Positions 20,396 to 30,689 of a stretch of 64,000 nucleotides of DNA are shown here, piece by piece. Below the pieces are notes generated by a model, which ran no database searches, was not told the DNA's origin, and saw nothing but the letters and a program-made list of their open reading frames with translations. The position numbers and the translations under genes are program-made. Each line of letters starts with the position of its first letter. Position 1 is the first letter of the stretch. Location: positions 24,947 to 88,946 of IMG/VR virus record IMGVR_UViG_3300009187_000021. One strand, given 5' to 3'. The stretch is from a virus.

Positions 20396-23365
20396 TTATC
20401 CTAAAATTAGTCGTGTTCCGTTTTGTGTTGTAATCGTGTCTCCTACCTCAGTAGTCAATTCTGGATAGAAAACAGTACCCAATGAATTATATATGAACAC
20501 ATCATCCGACTGAATATCTCTTCCTGTAGAAATTAAAAGAGAATTGGCAGTGTTGGTAGCGATGTTAACAGATGGAGTAACAAAAAGAACGTTGTTCGAA
20601 TAACTGACATAAGTTACCGTTCCTTGATAAAAGATATTTGCACTATTGCCAACACGAATCTTATCTCCAGCACAGAAGATGTCTCTTACCTTAGTCAAAG
20701 GATACTTGTACTCTCCATTATTTATCAGATCATATCGTCCGGTTAGACTTGGAAGTGTAATCTTCGAAGACGAGTTAACTAAGTTTGCATATGCAACGTT
20801 TGCAAATCTGAGATATACATTATCTTTGATTACCGCAGTATTACTGGCATCACTAACAGATACGATTTCAGAGTACACATTTGGACCAAATTCATTATAT
20901 GTAAATGAAATTCTTGCACCAACTTTTGCAATATTAGAAAGAATTGCACCAGACAAATTAGAGAACTTAATTATATTGTTACTTGGATTTTCAAACGTCG
21001 CATACATCGCTGCATTAGATGCTGTCGTTCCAGTGTAGTACGACAATGCTTGACTATTTGAAACAAACGATTCACGGTGTACAATAATCTCTTGTGTGTT
21101 TGCTTTAATGGTTGTAATTGGTTTGACTTTTGTTCCTGCTGGATGCAGAAGTCTATACAACACAGTCCTATATGCTTCAAATGATTTTTGTACTTTGAGT
21201 TGATATGTAAAACTGTTGAAATCTTCACTCTCCAATACTTGAAACGAAGAAGGAAATCCATCTTCATTTAAATACTGCCCATTACCAATAATGATACCGC
21301 CAAGAAACTTTGCAGTTGCTTCTGCTAGTCCATTACCATATGTTCTAATACCATTCTTAAATACATATTCACCTTCCGAATCAACAGTCGTATATGACGT
21401 ATCAACATTCATATAAAGATTTGCAGAGTTACTTCTCGTTATAACTAAATGTCTATCTGTCTTAGTATTCGATGTGTAATTGTACACTCTGAGAAGATAC
21501 TTATCGTTTGTTCTTATTTCACCGCCTGATTGTATCAATTTGATCGAATCAACATTTGCTTTGAAGACACTAGTGTTTACATTAGCACCTTGGAATACAA
21601 TCTCACCTGTACGAGCGATCTTACTTCTATCTTCAATATTTGATACGATAATGTCACGAACTTTAAGTGATACTTTTGGTTGAGAGATGTAGTCTTCACC
21701 ATAATTTTCAATTCTAAATGAAATGATCTGACCGATACCTCTGGCATCCATGATTGGATTAATCTGTGCGCCTTCACCTAGAACAGTAGACACATATATG
21801 TTAGCGCGAACACCGTTCGCCGTTGCAACATTTAAAGTTGGCAACTTATTCTGAATGTATCCTAATCCACCTTTTGGATATCTAATCTGTGGATTTGTAT
21901 TTGCATAATTATAATCAATAGAAATGATTGTGCCAGATGCATTAACAGTAACAGATGCATTTGCACCAACTCCACCACTATAATCATTATTGGTGAATGT
22001 TACAAACTGACCATTAGCATATCCTGTACCACCATCACGAATCTTAATAGGTCCAAGTATACCTAGATTACCCAGAATACCTTTTGTCGTAGTCGAAGAA
22101 GTTGTATCGTATAATGATAATGGTTTAACCGTTGGCAATCTCTTGTATCCACTACCACCAGATTTCATCAATACGCCGCCGATCGGATACGTAGCGAAAC
22201 CTGTGAATGTGAATGCATTAGCAAGTGTACATGAAACTCTTGCACCACTATTTGCTGGGAATATGTTATATGCAGAACCAATAACTTGGTTACGGACAGT
22301 ATTGCTCAGATAGTCTTGTGGAATCCATGTGGTGCGAACTAATCCAGCAGGATCAATTGTTACTACGTTTGCTGCAGCACCTCTACCTCCACCACCTGTG
22401 ATGGAAATAAAAGTATTTGGATCCATTCTATATCCATATGATCCGTTGATCATATCAAGACGATCTAATGAACCAAGTGTAGTCTCATGTACATATGCAT
22501 TAGCAGAAATTGGATTTGCAGTATTAGGATTTAATCCACCATAGAATACAACAGGATCACCAGGATAACCAGATGATTGGCCAAGATAAAGTAGTCCGCG
22601 TCTATTTGGATTAACTTTGAGTGATGAGATTGAACCTAATACTTTTGCTCTCAACAGAGTTGCACCAGAAGTTCCTTCTGCAACGATTGCACCATTCTTA
22701 AAATAAAGATTCTGATTATTGTTGTCTACGACACGAATGAATTCACCAGATTGAAAGACACGTTCCACGGTCGAGATGTACACTTCGATGTTATCATCAA
22801 CTCTTCTCGATCTTTCGACTACTGCAAAAGACTTAGATGTTTCACCAAACAGTTTTAAATTATCTATTCCAAGAAACTGTCCGTCATTCGTATCAATCTT
22901 TAAACTTTTAGAGATGTACCATTTACCATCCGATGCACGAAGAACTGCTTCACCCGTAGGAAACAATTCAACATCAGAGTTATAGATTGCTCTAAAGATG
23001 AACTTGTATGCAGCAGAAGTACCTTTAGTGGAATAGAACTGCTTACCAATTTTAATTAACTTTGCTTTATCTGTCAAGCATTCTGTTGGAAAACTAGGCA
23101 GAAAATTATTAAAGAAGTAATCAATAAATCTATTGAAACTTGTTGGATCTTCTGAGAAATCTACGTCATTATAGTTGAGTAGATTCTGAGATCCATAGAT
23201 AGCACCCTCAGAGTTTGCAGAATCTTTTATATCACTTTGTTCTGCCCACTCGTAGTATGCTTTAAGAAAAGCGATAAACGTCTGATAGTTATTATCTATC
23301 CGAAGGAATTCAGGTAACTGAAACGGTACCTTAATCGATGGTTTGTTATTAAGATAAGTTGCCAT
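20396..23365 (-). CDS. Large baseplate wedge protein, gp7-like by position
   Basis: 989 residues. The first ~150 residues (LPEFLRIDNNYQTFIAFLKAYYEWAE, FIDYFFNNFLPSFP, FYSTKGTSAAYKFIFRAIYN in separate pieces) are strongly conserved in baseplate proteins of marine T4-like phages that follow gp6. The remainder repeats beta modules with GGSGYKRLPTV, DGGTGYANGQFV and NYGEDYISQP. The start overlaps the gp6 stop. gp7 assignment rests on order (25-6-7-8) and size; direct sequence identity with T4 gp7 cannot be claimed. Confidence 0.65.
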   Translation of the reverse strand: MATYLNNKPSIKVPFQLPEFLRIDNNYQTFIAFLKAYYEWAEQSDIKDSANSEGAIYGSQNLLNYNDVDFSEDPTSFNRFIDYFFNNFLPSFPTECLTDKAKLIKIGKQFYSTKGTSAAYKFIFRAIYNSDVELFPTGEAVLRASDGKWYISKSLKIDTNDGQFLGIDNLKLFGETSKSFAVVERSRRVDDNIEVYISTVERVFQSGEFIRVVDNNNQNLYFKNGAIVAEGTSGATLLRAKVLGSISSLKVNPNRRGLLYLGQSSGYPGDPVVFYGGLNPNTANPISANAYVHETTLGSLDRLDMINGSYGYRMDPNTFISITGGGGRGAAANVVTIDPAGLVRTTWIPQDYLSNTVRNQVIGSAYNIFPANSGARVSCTLANAFTFTGFATYPIGGVLMKSGGSGYKRLPTVKPLSLYDTTSSTTTKGILGNLGILGPIKIRDGGTGYANGQFVTFTNNDYSGGVGANASVTVNASGTIISIDYNYANTNPQIRYPKGGLGYIQNKLPTLNVATANGVRANIYVSTVLGEGAQINPIMDARGIGQIISFRIENYGEDYISQPKVSLKVRDIIVSNIEDRSKIARTGEIVFQGANVNTSVFKANVDSIKLIQSGGEIRTNDKYLLRVYNYTSNTKTDRHLVITRSNSANLYMNVDTSYTTVDSEGEYVFKNGIRTYGNGLAEATAKFLGGIIIGNGQYLNEDGFPSSFQVLESEDFNSFTYQLKVQKSFEAYRTVLYRLLHPAGTKVKPITTIKANTQEIIVHRESFVSNSQALSYYTGTTASNAAMYATFENPSNNIIKFSNLSGAILSNIAKVGARISFTYNEFGPNVYSEIVSVSDASNTAVIKDNVYLRFANVAYANLVNSSSKITLPSLTGRYDLINNGEYKYPLTKVRDIFCAGDKIRVGNSANIFYQGTVTYVSYSNNVLFVTPSVNIATNTANSLLISTGRDIQSDDVFIYNSLGTVFYPELTTEVGDTITTQNGTRLILG

Positions 23366-25473
23366 TATCTTTGAATTGCAGTAACAGTTACTTCTACAGA
23401 GGTTGGATCAAACTCATCGATTGTTAATATTCTATTATATTCTGATGTGAGAATAGTTGATGCAGGAACAGCAGATAACTTTAGATATCCAAATTCATTA
23501 TTAATTGCAGATGCAGAGAAATCTTTGAGTGTTACAATTCCATCATTGTAACTAATAGTTCCTGCGTTAGCGTTGATAGTTTCAGCAATCGCACCCTTAT
23601 AATAAAATGTTTCAAGATTACCAGTTGCAGAATCAAGTGTTGCGGTGGCCGATGCTAATTGTCCTGTCTTATCACTAATTGATGGTTTTATAGTAACTAC
23701 CGCATAGGTATAACCTAATCCTCCACTTGTAACATCAATTCTGATTACTCTACCATTTGCGAGAACTGCTGTTGCTTCGGCAAAGTCACCATCACCTTCA
23801 ATCGTAACAGTTGGTGTTTTGGTGTAATTAAAACCTTGATTAGTAACATTGATTGCCGTGACACTACCTACGATTTTACCATTAATTGGTGGAATCTCTC
23901 TGTAATATACACCAGTTCTTGTGACTGGTGCAATTAAAGCATTAGAACTATCGACTACAGTAATATCTGGCTCAGTATAAAAAGAAGACTGAACCATAAC
24001 ATCAGAATAATTACGTTTAAGTGGGAATCCAAACTTTGCTTGATATGTTGCATTAGAATTCAACACAGGATATAGTTTCTTCTCAACTCTAAGTTCTGTT
24101 TCGTTTGTTAAAATTGAAAGATCACAGTATTGAATTGCTGTGATTAATTGTGGCAATCTTAACGTAGCATTAAATGTGTTCAGAGTTGTCGTAGAGAAGT
24201 TTCTAATTACAGAGATAACCAATTGTTTAAGTTGTCCAGGTGTCAAAGTTGTCTTCTTTGGATCATATAACACAGTAGTTCTTAACTTGACGTATGTGTA
24301 ATCCGGATCAACAATCGTTGGCAATACTGTCATCACCGAAACTGGTTTGATAACATCGACAATCAACTTCTGTTTTTGTGATTCAGTTAATGAATATCCA
24401 CCAGAAGGTTTAATCGAACAGAATACTCTACCATATACTGGAGGATCATTCTCTTCACCACCCCAAACAGTAACCGATTGGATAGGTAATGCAGTTGAAT
24501 TCTTCTGAATCAAATACATATAGTCTTCTTTGGTAACCGCTCTACCTTGTGCAGAGTATGCTTTGGGTGCAGTATACTTGACAGAATTAATTGATTCTTT
24601 ATCTTTGCCTTCAGTTGCAGCAGAAACAGAAGATACTGATACGTTAGAATAACCACCCACTCTAGACATTATTGAGAAACTATTGGCACCAAATGAAACA
24701 GTACCGTCTGTTGCAACGTATGTGATATTGACAACATTATCATCTTTAAGTGCGTAGCCTAAAATTCCATCGCCGAAATAGATTTGATACTTTCCGTTTA
24801 GTCCTTCTTGTAAGAAGTAAACTTTAGTCGAAGGACCTAGTGCCAAGTAATCTGAAACTTGTGTGTATGTCTCAAATGTCAAATTAGTAGAAGACTCTTG
24901 TACATTAACAACAATCGTCGATGTATCGATTGTGGAATCTGGAATATCAAATGTCAACTTTGGATTCGTAGTCTTATTGACTGTGAAACTATATGATGCA
25001 GAAGTTCCTTGAATGATACTAACATCATCAAAGATTGCAGTATTCGCAGTTACATTAGTTGTATATGCATCTGTCGTAACAAAAGTATAGTTAACAGAAT
25101 CAATTGCTTCAGAAATGAATGGTGTAAATTTAGGTAATGTCAGAGACGCATCGGATACACCATTAACCGTAATCTTAACAGTTGCACGTGGTGCAGATGC
25201 AGAAGATGGCATATAGTTCAACAACTTCGCATGAGAAATTACAGAGTTTCTTTGTACAGCAGAATCGAGAAACATCTCATTTGCAACCATATTTAAATAG
25301 TATGCATTATATTGAGTGTTGTATGCAAGAAGATCGATTAGAACGGATAGTGCAGATGCATCATAGTTATAGTCTTTAAGTTTATCCTGTTGTTGCAGAA
25401 ACGTCTTAAAACTATCTTTAATAGAATTAAAGTCTAGATTGGTAATTTGAAGACCAGAGTTTGCTGATGCCAT
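23365..25473 (-). CDS. 6: Baseplate wedge protein gp6
   Basis: 702 residues (T4 gp6 is 660). N-terminal helices (FLQQQDKLKDYNYDASALSV, LIDLLAYNTQYNAYYLNMVA) are the gp6 hallmark. A Baseplate_J-like central domain follows (AQGRAVTKEDYMYLIQKNS, VWGGEENDPPVYGRVFCSIK). A C-terminal module (GQGFNYTKTP-like, SGGLGYTYA) is extra. gp6 forms the continuous inner ring of the baseplate with gp25 and gp53. It overlaps both neighbours by one base. Confidence 0.92.
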   Translation of the reverse strand: MASANSGLQITNLDFNSIKDSFKTFLQQQDKLKDYNYDASALSVLIDLLAYNTQYNAYYLNMVANEMFLDSAVQRNSVISHAKLLNYMPSSASAPRATVKITVNGVSDASLTLPKFTPFISEAIDSVNYTFVTTDAYTTNVTANTAIFDDVSIIQGTSASYSFTVNKTTNPKLTFDIPDSTIDTSTIVVNVQESSTNLTFETYTQVSDYLALGPSTKVYFLQEGLNGKYQIYFGDGILGYALKDDNVVNITYVATDGTVSFGANSFSIMSRVGGYSNVSVSSVSAATEGKDKESINSVKYTAPKAYSAQGRAVTKEDYMYLIQKNSTALPIQSVTVWGGEENDPPVYGRVFCSIKPSGGYSLTESQKQKLIVDVIKPVSVMTVLPTIVDPDYTYVKLRTTVLYDPKKTTLTPGQLKQLVISVIRNFSTTTLNTFNATLRLPQLITAIQYCDLSILTNETELRVEKKLYPVLNSNATYQAKFGFPLKRNYSDVMVQSSFYTEPDITVVDSSNALIAPVTRTGVYYREIPPINGKIVGSVTAINVTNQGFNYTKTPTVTIEGDGDFAEATAVLANGRVIRIDVTSGGLGYTYAVVTIKPSISDKTGQLASATATLDSATGNLETFYYKGAIAETINANAGTISYNDGIVTLKDFSASAINNEFGYLKLSAVPASTILTSEYNRILTIDEFDPTSVEVTVTAIQR

Positions 25474-25868
25474 TATCGTGTTCGCTCTAAGATAAGATTG
25501 ACTGATGTTGTTTGTACATTATTACCAATATAGAATTCAATCGTTATTGAATATGCATTTCTATCTATGTCTTCGTCAATAGTAACCTGAACGAGACTTA
25601 CTCTTGGTTCATGGTTTGTTATAACTGATTCTATCTCAGTCTTTAATGTTGCCGCGGTGATTGGACTAATTGGTTCAAATAATAATTGTTCAATACCAGA
25701 TCCCAAATTTGGTTGAAATGGTCTCTCATAGTGTTTAGTCAGAAGTAAATAACGGACAGCCCGTACCACAGCCATGTCATCATAACTGAGTGCAATGTCA
25801 TTCCGACCAGGGGTTTTAGTAAAACTAAAGTCCAAATCAGAGTAAAGTTTTGTTAGTGTGGTTGCCAT
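25473..25868 (-). CDS. 25: Baseplate wedge protein gp25
   Basis: 131 residues, the usual length for gp25. RNDIALSYDDMAVVRAVRYLL and HYERPFQPNLGSGIEQLLFEP are the diagnostic GPW/gp25 motifs. The protein joins gp6 and gp53 in the wedge core and anchors the sheath. The stop overlaps the gp6 start. There is no convincing Shine-Dalgarno before the ATG. Confidence 0.95.
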   Translation of the reverse strand: MATTLTKLYSDLDFSFTKTPGRNDIALSYDDMAVVRAVRYLLLTKHYERPFQPNLGSGIEQLLFEPISPITAATLKTEIESVITNHEPRVSLVQVTIDEDIDRNAYSITIEFYIGNNVQTTSVNLILERTR

Positions 25869-25872
25869 CTTT

Positions 25873-25880
25873 TATTTATA
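25873..25880 (-). promoter_or_regulatory. T4-type late promoter TATAAATA
   Basis: Exact TATAAATA on the minus strand in the 13-bp gap before gp25. Only 4 bases separate it from the gp25 ATG, so a T4-type start would fall at or within one base of the start codon. Confidence 0.6.
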
Positions 25881-25881
25881 C

Positions 25882-28800
25882 TTACCATTGTATTGGTCCA
25901 GAACCACCATAAAATCTATACACTCTATAACCTGGTCTTCCACCTGGAGTATCATAAGATAGTCCAGGACTGATTGATGATAGTGCAGTAAATGCTGTCG
26001 GATATGCAATAATTACAACTCCAGGTCCTCCTGCGCCAGCAGTACCTCCAGTACCATTTCCACCTCCACCACTTCCTGTATATGAAGCACCAGGATTTTG
26101 TCCACCACCAGAACCGCCTATACCTGATCCTCCTGAACCTTGAGTGCCTGGATCAATCTGACCACCTCCACCACCAGCGTAAAATATACCCGGTCCTGCT
26201 ATGCCTGGTGCAAGACCAGGTCCGCCAGGTCCGCCAAATGTAGTGTTTCCTCCTGTTCCTGCTCCACCAGCTCCTCCACCTCCACCTGATCCGAAGTTTG
26301 GATTAGTTATTCCTGGACCGCCTGGATAACCTTGACCTCCTATTCCTGGTCCACCGGAACCATCATAGTGTCCACCGCCTCCAGATCCTCCTGGTAATCC
26401 TGGTCCTGTGCCGCCGCCATCATTACCTGCTCCGCCACCACCACCAGTTGATGTTATATTAAAGAATGTTGATGGATTACCAGGACTACCTCTACCGTTC
26501 ACGCCATTTGATCCACCACCGCCACCTCCGACAGTAATACTATATGGAGTTCCAGCAGAAACTGATACTGTGGATGTTAACAATCCACCAGCACCACCAC
26601 CACCTCCTCTACCTCCTGATGCACCACCACCTCCTGCACCTCCAGCGACAACTAGATATTCAACAGAACTAGGTGCGGATTGTGATGTTGTTATACTATT
26701 GCTTGCAGAACTAGATGAACTATTACCGGCAGCATTAGTCGCATATACTGTGAATGTGTAGGAAGTACCCGCAGTTAATCCACTCACAGAAATAGTACCA
26801 GATCCTGCTTGAGATAGTGTTCCTGTTACACCGCCTGGAGAAGATACTGCCGTGTAAGATGTAATCGTTGAACCGCCATCTGACGCAGGAGCAGTAAAGG
26901 CAACCGTTGCAGTTGTTTGTCCAGTTGATGTTGCAGTGCCAATCGTAGGCGTACCTGGAACTGTATAAGGTGTTGCAGAATTACTAGCAGAACTTGCAGA
27001 ACTTGTACCCGCAGCATTCGTTGCAGTCATAGTAAACGTATAGGCAGTTCCATTAGTCAAACCAGATACTGTGATTGGACTTGTAGATCCTGTTCCTGTA
27101 ATATTACCGGGAGAAGATGTAGCAGTATATCCAGTGATTGTATTGCCACCTGTGCTTGCTGGTGCAGTAAATGTAACTTGTACAGCTCCACTGCCAGATC
27201 TTGTTGCAGTACCTATAGTTGGTGCACCAGGTACTGTGTATGGTGTTGCAGAATTACTGGCAGAACTTGCGGAACTTGTACCCGCAGCATTCGTTGCAGT
27301 TACAGTAAATGTATAGGCAGTTCCGTTAGTTAATCCAGTCACAGTAATTGGACTTGTAGATCCTGTTCCTGTTATACTACCAGGAGAAGATGTAACAGTA
27401 TATCCAGTAATTGCACTACCACCTCCGTCAGGATAAGAGAACGTGACTTGTACACTTTGACTTGCCGATCTTGTTGCAGTACCAATAGTAGGCGCTGCGG
27501 GTACTGTATAAGGTGTTGCTGAGTTACTTGCAGAACTTGCAGAACTCGTACCAGCATCATTTGTTGCGGTGATAGTAAAAGTGTAAGCAGTTCCGTTAGT
27601 TAATCCAGTCACAGTAATTGGACTCGTAGTTCCCGCCGCAATAATATTACCTGGTGAAGATGTGACAGTATAAATAGTGATTGTATTGCCACCATTGTTC
27701 GGCGCAGTAAATTCTACGTTAACTGCTTGGCTTGCATACCTTGTTGCGGCACCAATAGTTGGTGCAGATGGTAATGTATACGGCGTGGCAGAATTACTTG
27801 CAAAACTGGCAGAACTTGTTCCAACTGAGTTTGTCGCAGTCACAGTAAATGTATATGCAGTTCCATTTGTCAGACCAGATACTGTGATTGGACTTGTGGA
27901 TCCTGTCGCAGTAATATTACCGGGTGAAGAAGTAACGGTGTAACCAGTGATTGCGCTACCACCTGTGTTTGTTGGTGCAGTAAACGCAACTTGAATTGTT
28001 TGGCTACCAGTTCTTGTCGCTGTGCCTATAGTTGGTATACCAGGTACTGTAGTGGTTATATCTCCACCACCTGTAGTAGTACCCGCGATTCTTTGTTTTA
28101 GTTTATCTGTTCCAATTAAAGTGTTAACTAGATATTTTTCTGTTTCACCCATACCAGAGAATTTCTGTCCGGCATTTACTTCAGCAACAATAGATTTAGA
28201 TTGATTGAAGAAATTGACATCCGATGCCTCTTTTCCGGACATATATGTGTTTATTGTATTTAGATTTGTAGTAATCGTGGTAACTAAACCGGCAGAAAGA
28301 TTACTCTTTTTTAACATAATCTGTGGATCTGCTACATCAGGTTCATAATAAATTGTGTTTGCTATGACATTTGGATAAGTTCTAATAACAGTATAGTAAT
28401 CCGCAAGATTGTTCGCGGTATAAAGACTACTAAAGTTCCCAATCATAGGTGCATTATTTGTCACACCGTCACTTTGAAAGCACACATACGATAAAGTTCT
28501 ACCAATAGCTATAGCCGTTGAAAGATGAGGTAATGATCCAGTATCAGCATTAGGTTCAACCATTCCAGATATTCTATTGGTGTGTGCAATAAAATTATTG
28601 GCAGTATTAACTAGATTGTTTGAAGCATTAGCAACTGATGTTATACCAATAGTACCACTACTGTTTGCAAACACTTGTGTTGAGATGGATAAAATTAAAT
28701 TAGCAGAATTCGCAACTGGATTTTGATAGTATGCACCAGTATTACTACTAGCAATGTCTGAATATTGCCAATCACTCAATAATTTTGGAATAGCATTCAT

Positions 28801-28884
28801 GTGTTTAATCGTTGAGTTTGAGTACGATATTGTACTATTACTCAAATCAGTAGGAAAAGATAATCTACCAAAAATACTTGCCAT
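25882..28884 (-). CDS. Fibronectin-type-III / glycine-rich tail adhesin
   Basis: 1000 residues. Residues 1-270 are a unique virion-attachment part (IFGRLSFPTDLS start). Residues ~280-740 hold five FN3-like domains of ~92 residues (PxxPTIGTATRxGSxxVQVxF, ...GLTNGTAYTFTVTATN). Residues ~745-970 are strongly glycine-rich (GGAGGGGASGGRGGGGGAGG-type runs), like the glycine-rich domains of phage adhesins such as T2-type gp38. The last ~30 residues are PGYRVYRFYGG. Placed between the gp5 spike and gp25, likely a baseplate-associated receptor-binding protein. Confidence 0.8.
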   Translation of the reverse strand: MASIFGRLSFPTDLSNSTISYSNSTIKHMNAIPKLLSDWQYSDIASSNTGAYYQNPVANSANLILSISTQVFANSSGTIGITSVANASNNLVNTANNFIAHTNRISGMVEPNADTGSLPHLSTAIAIGRTLSYVCFQSDGVTNNAPMIGNFSSLYTANNLADYYTVIRTYPNVIANTIYYEPDVADPQIMLKKSNLSAGLVTTITTNLNTINTYMSGKEASDVNFFNQSKSIVAEVNAGQKFSGMGETEKYLVNTLIGTDKLKQRIAGTTTGGGDITTTVPGIPTIGTATRTGSQTIQVAFTAPTNTGGSAITGYTVTSSPGNITATGSTSPITVSGLTNGTAYTFTVTATNSVGTSSASFASNSATPYTLPSAPTIGAATRYASQAVNVEFTAPNNGGNTITIYTVTSSPGNIIAAGTTSPITVTGLTNGTAYTFTITATNDAGTSSASSASNSATPYTVPAAPTIGTATRSASQSVQVTFSYPDGGGSAITGYTVTSSPGSITGTGSTSPITVTGLTNGTAYTFTVTATNAAGTSSASSASNSATPYTVPGAPTIGTATRSGSGAVQVTFTAPASTGGNTITGYTATSSPGNITGTGSTSPITVSGLTNGTAYTFTMTATNAAGTSSASSASNSATPYTVPGTPTIGTATSTGQTTATVAFTAPASDGGSTITSYTAVSSPGGVTGTLSQAGSGTISVSGLTAGTSYTFTVYATNAAGNSSSSSASNSITTSQSAPSSVEYLVVAGGAGGGGASGGRGGGGGAGGLLTSTVSVSAGTPYSITVGGGGGGSNGVNGRGSPGNPSTFFNITSTGGGGGAGNDGGGTGPGLPGGSGGGGHYDGSGGPGIGGQGYPGGPGITNPNFGSGGGGGAGGAGTGGNTTFGGPGGPGLAPGIAGPGIFYAGGGGGQIDPGTQGSGGSGIGGSGGGQNPGASYTGSGGGGNGTGGTAGAGGPGVVIIAYPTAFTALSSISPGLSYDTPGGRPGYRVYRFYGGSGPIQW

Positions 28885-28894
28885 AATTTATTCC

Positions 28895-29731
28895 TTAAAC
28901 CATCGATGGAATAGGTGGACCTGTTGGTCCTTTAGGTGATATATGTATATGCGAGTCATAAAGTGTTGTATTAACTATGTCTGTCATCATAACTGCTGAC
29001 ATTGTACCAAAGTTTGCTAATGGTGCATTTACTGATGTTACAGCATTAAGAGATATACCTGCGTTTATCATACCAATACAATTTATCTGTGTAGGAATTG
29101 CAACAGGTATACCAATCGCCAAACCACCAGTTACTGATACAAAACCTAAAGGACCTGCACTAACTCCTGCCAATGCATCAATTCTTCCACTTGATGTAAT
29201 CTTGTCTGCCGTTATTTCACCATCGACGTTCAAATCACCTCTGAGTGAGATAACATCACCCGCGGTTAATTTAAGTGATCCTAATAGTGTTGCACCGGCA
29301 CGAATCTCCATATCATTCTTTGCAGTAATGTTTGCAATACCATTAACTAATTTAGAATAATTGCCACCAACTTTTAAATCATAATTACCCTCAACATACT
29401 CTGTCTTATCACCTTTGACATGAATATTAACATCACCCTCAACATTAATATTACATGATCCTTTAACTAAAACATTCTTATCTTGAATTGTAATTTCATA
29501 ACCATTACCATATACTTTATGCACTTCTGATCCATCAGGATGCATCTCAATAAAAGTACCTGTTCTATGTTCTATACGAACACGTTCTCTATTTGGAGTA
29601 TCATCCAATTGAATAGAATGACCAGATTCACCATTCCATGTCGCATTATATGGATACATTGGTGGGAATTCTTCACTCGCTGGCGATTCAGGTTCTGACC
29701 ATCCATCCCAAAAGTCTGGTTTATTTGCCAT
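28895..29731 (-). CDS. Baseplate central spike, gp5-like beta-helix with HxH tip
   Basis: 278 residues. An N-terminal part (HSIQLDDTPNRERVRIEHRTG, FIEMHPDGSEVHKVYGNGYEI) leads into a beta-helix with repeated VKGDK/VxGNYDLKVGG/ITAKNDMEI strands, as in the gp5 C-terminal spike and VgrG/gpV. The end reads YDSHIHISPKGPTGPPIPS. An HxH motif at the tip binds iron in P2 gpV and phi92 gp138; the same may hold here. No lysozyme domain is present. The OB domain of gp5 lies in a separate gene (30690-31049). Confidence 0.8.
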   Translation of the reverse strand: MANKPDFWDGWSEPESPASEEFPPMYPYNATWNGESGHSIQLDDTPNRERVRIEHRTGTFIEMHPDGSEVHKVYGNGYEITIQDKNVLVKGSCNINVEGDVNIHVKGDKTEYVEGNYDLKVGGNYSKLVNGIANITAKNDMEIRAGATLLGSLKLTAGDVISLRGDLNVDGEITADKITSSGRIDALAGVSAGPLGFVSVTGGLAIGIPVAIPTQINCIGMINAGISLNAVTSVNAPLANFGTMSAVMMTDIVNTTLYDSHIHISPKGPTGPPIPSMV

Positions 29732-29739
29732 TTACTTCC

Positions 29740-30687
29740 TCACGGTGGCGTAGTATTTGCTGAATCGAATCCAGCATTTAAACTAACATCTTGATTAACA
29801 TATGTGTCTGTGATATATGCTGATAAACTATCAACATTTGCAGTTGATGGTGAATTAACAACTGCAATTAAAGAAGCAGGAACATTGGCATCTGCAACCT
29901 TTTTGTTAATCACAGAGAGTGCTGCCTCTGATGCTAGGGCTATGGTTCCTACGACTCCAGACACCGTACTCGCCACTTCGTTTACTACGCTACCCACAAC
30001 CTGACTTGCTACTCCACCAACCGCTGCAGCAGTGGATGCGACCACTGCACCAGGTAGTGCAGCGACTTGTGCTGCTGCATTTTTAACACCATTTGTAAAA
30101 TTGACAAAACATTCTTGAATTAAAGCAAGAACTTTTGCCGGTAATGTTGTGATAAAGCTAATGATTTCTTGAATTTGAAATATCAAAGTCTCATACAATA
30201 TTGCTGCCGCTACATATTCAGCAACTTCTTTTAATTTTTCATTGATCAGTCTGATATATTTCTTTGCAACAGATACTGCTGATGATATTAATCCGGAAGG
30301 ATCAAAGTTTAGTGCTACGATAATTCCTTTGATTGATAGTCTAAATGCATCTATTGCCTGACCAATCAATGAACGAATAAGTGCGGCAGCAGCATTTCTA
30401 CTATCAGCAATCGATTTCTTTATCAGAGTTACTGGATTTTCAATTACACCTAGATTCAAATCTGTCGCTAGATTTATTGAAAACTTAAAGTCACATGAAT
30501 GTGCCAAATCACTATTAGTTTTTGCAATAACAGTACCACCCATGAATGATCTTGAGATTGGCGGTGTTGTCTGAGCACCAACTGCACTAAAAGATATACC
30601 ATCTGGTAAATATGGTATTAGAGTATTCCTAGTTTCAACTATTGTACTCTGAATTCCATTAATTGCACTGGCTAATGTTTGTGCCAT
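29740..30687 (-). CDS. Hypothetical virion protein between the two gp5-like genes
   Basis: 315 residues, no family recognised. Residues ~85-200 are helical (LIKKSIADSRNAAAALIRSLIGQAIDAF split over two helices), and residues 205-270 are Ala/Val/Gly-rich (GAVVASTAAAVGGVASQVVG), perhaps a membrane-active or coiled region. It sits between the gp5 OB domain and the spike, suggesting a hub component. Similar position-specific proteins exist in related phages; function unknown. Confidence 0.6.
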   Translation of the reverse strand: MAQTLASAINGIQSTIVETRNTLIPYLPDGISFSAVGAQTTPPISRSFMGGTVIAKTNSDLAHSCDFKFSINLATDLNLGVIENPVTLIKKSIADSRNAAAALIRSLIGQAIDAFRLSIKGIIVALNFDPSGLISSAVSVAKKYIRLINEKLKEVAEYVAAAILYETLIFQIQEIISFITTLPAKVLALIQECFVNFTNGVKNAAAQVAALPGAVVASTAAAVGGVASQVVGSVVNEVASTVSGVVGTIALASEAALSVINKKVADANVPASLIAVVNSPSTANVDSLSAYITDTYVNQDVSLNAGFDSANTTPP

Positions 30688-30689
30688 AG

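Noticed and set aside
26408-26761. Proline-rich plus-strand ORF
   Set aside because: Antisense shadow of the glycine-rich domain of the adhesin gene.
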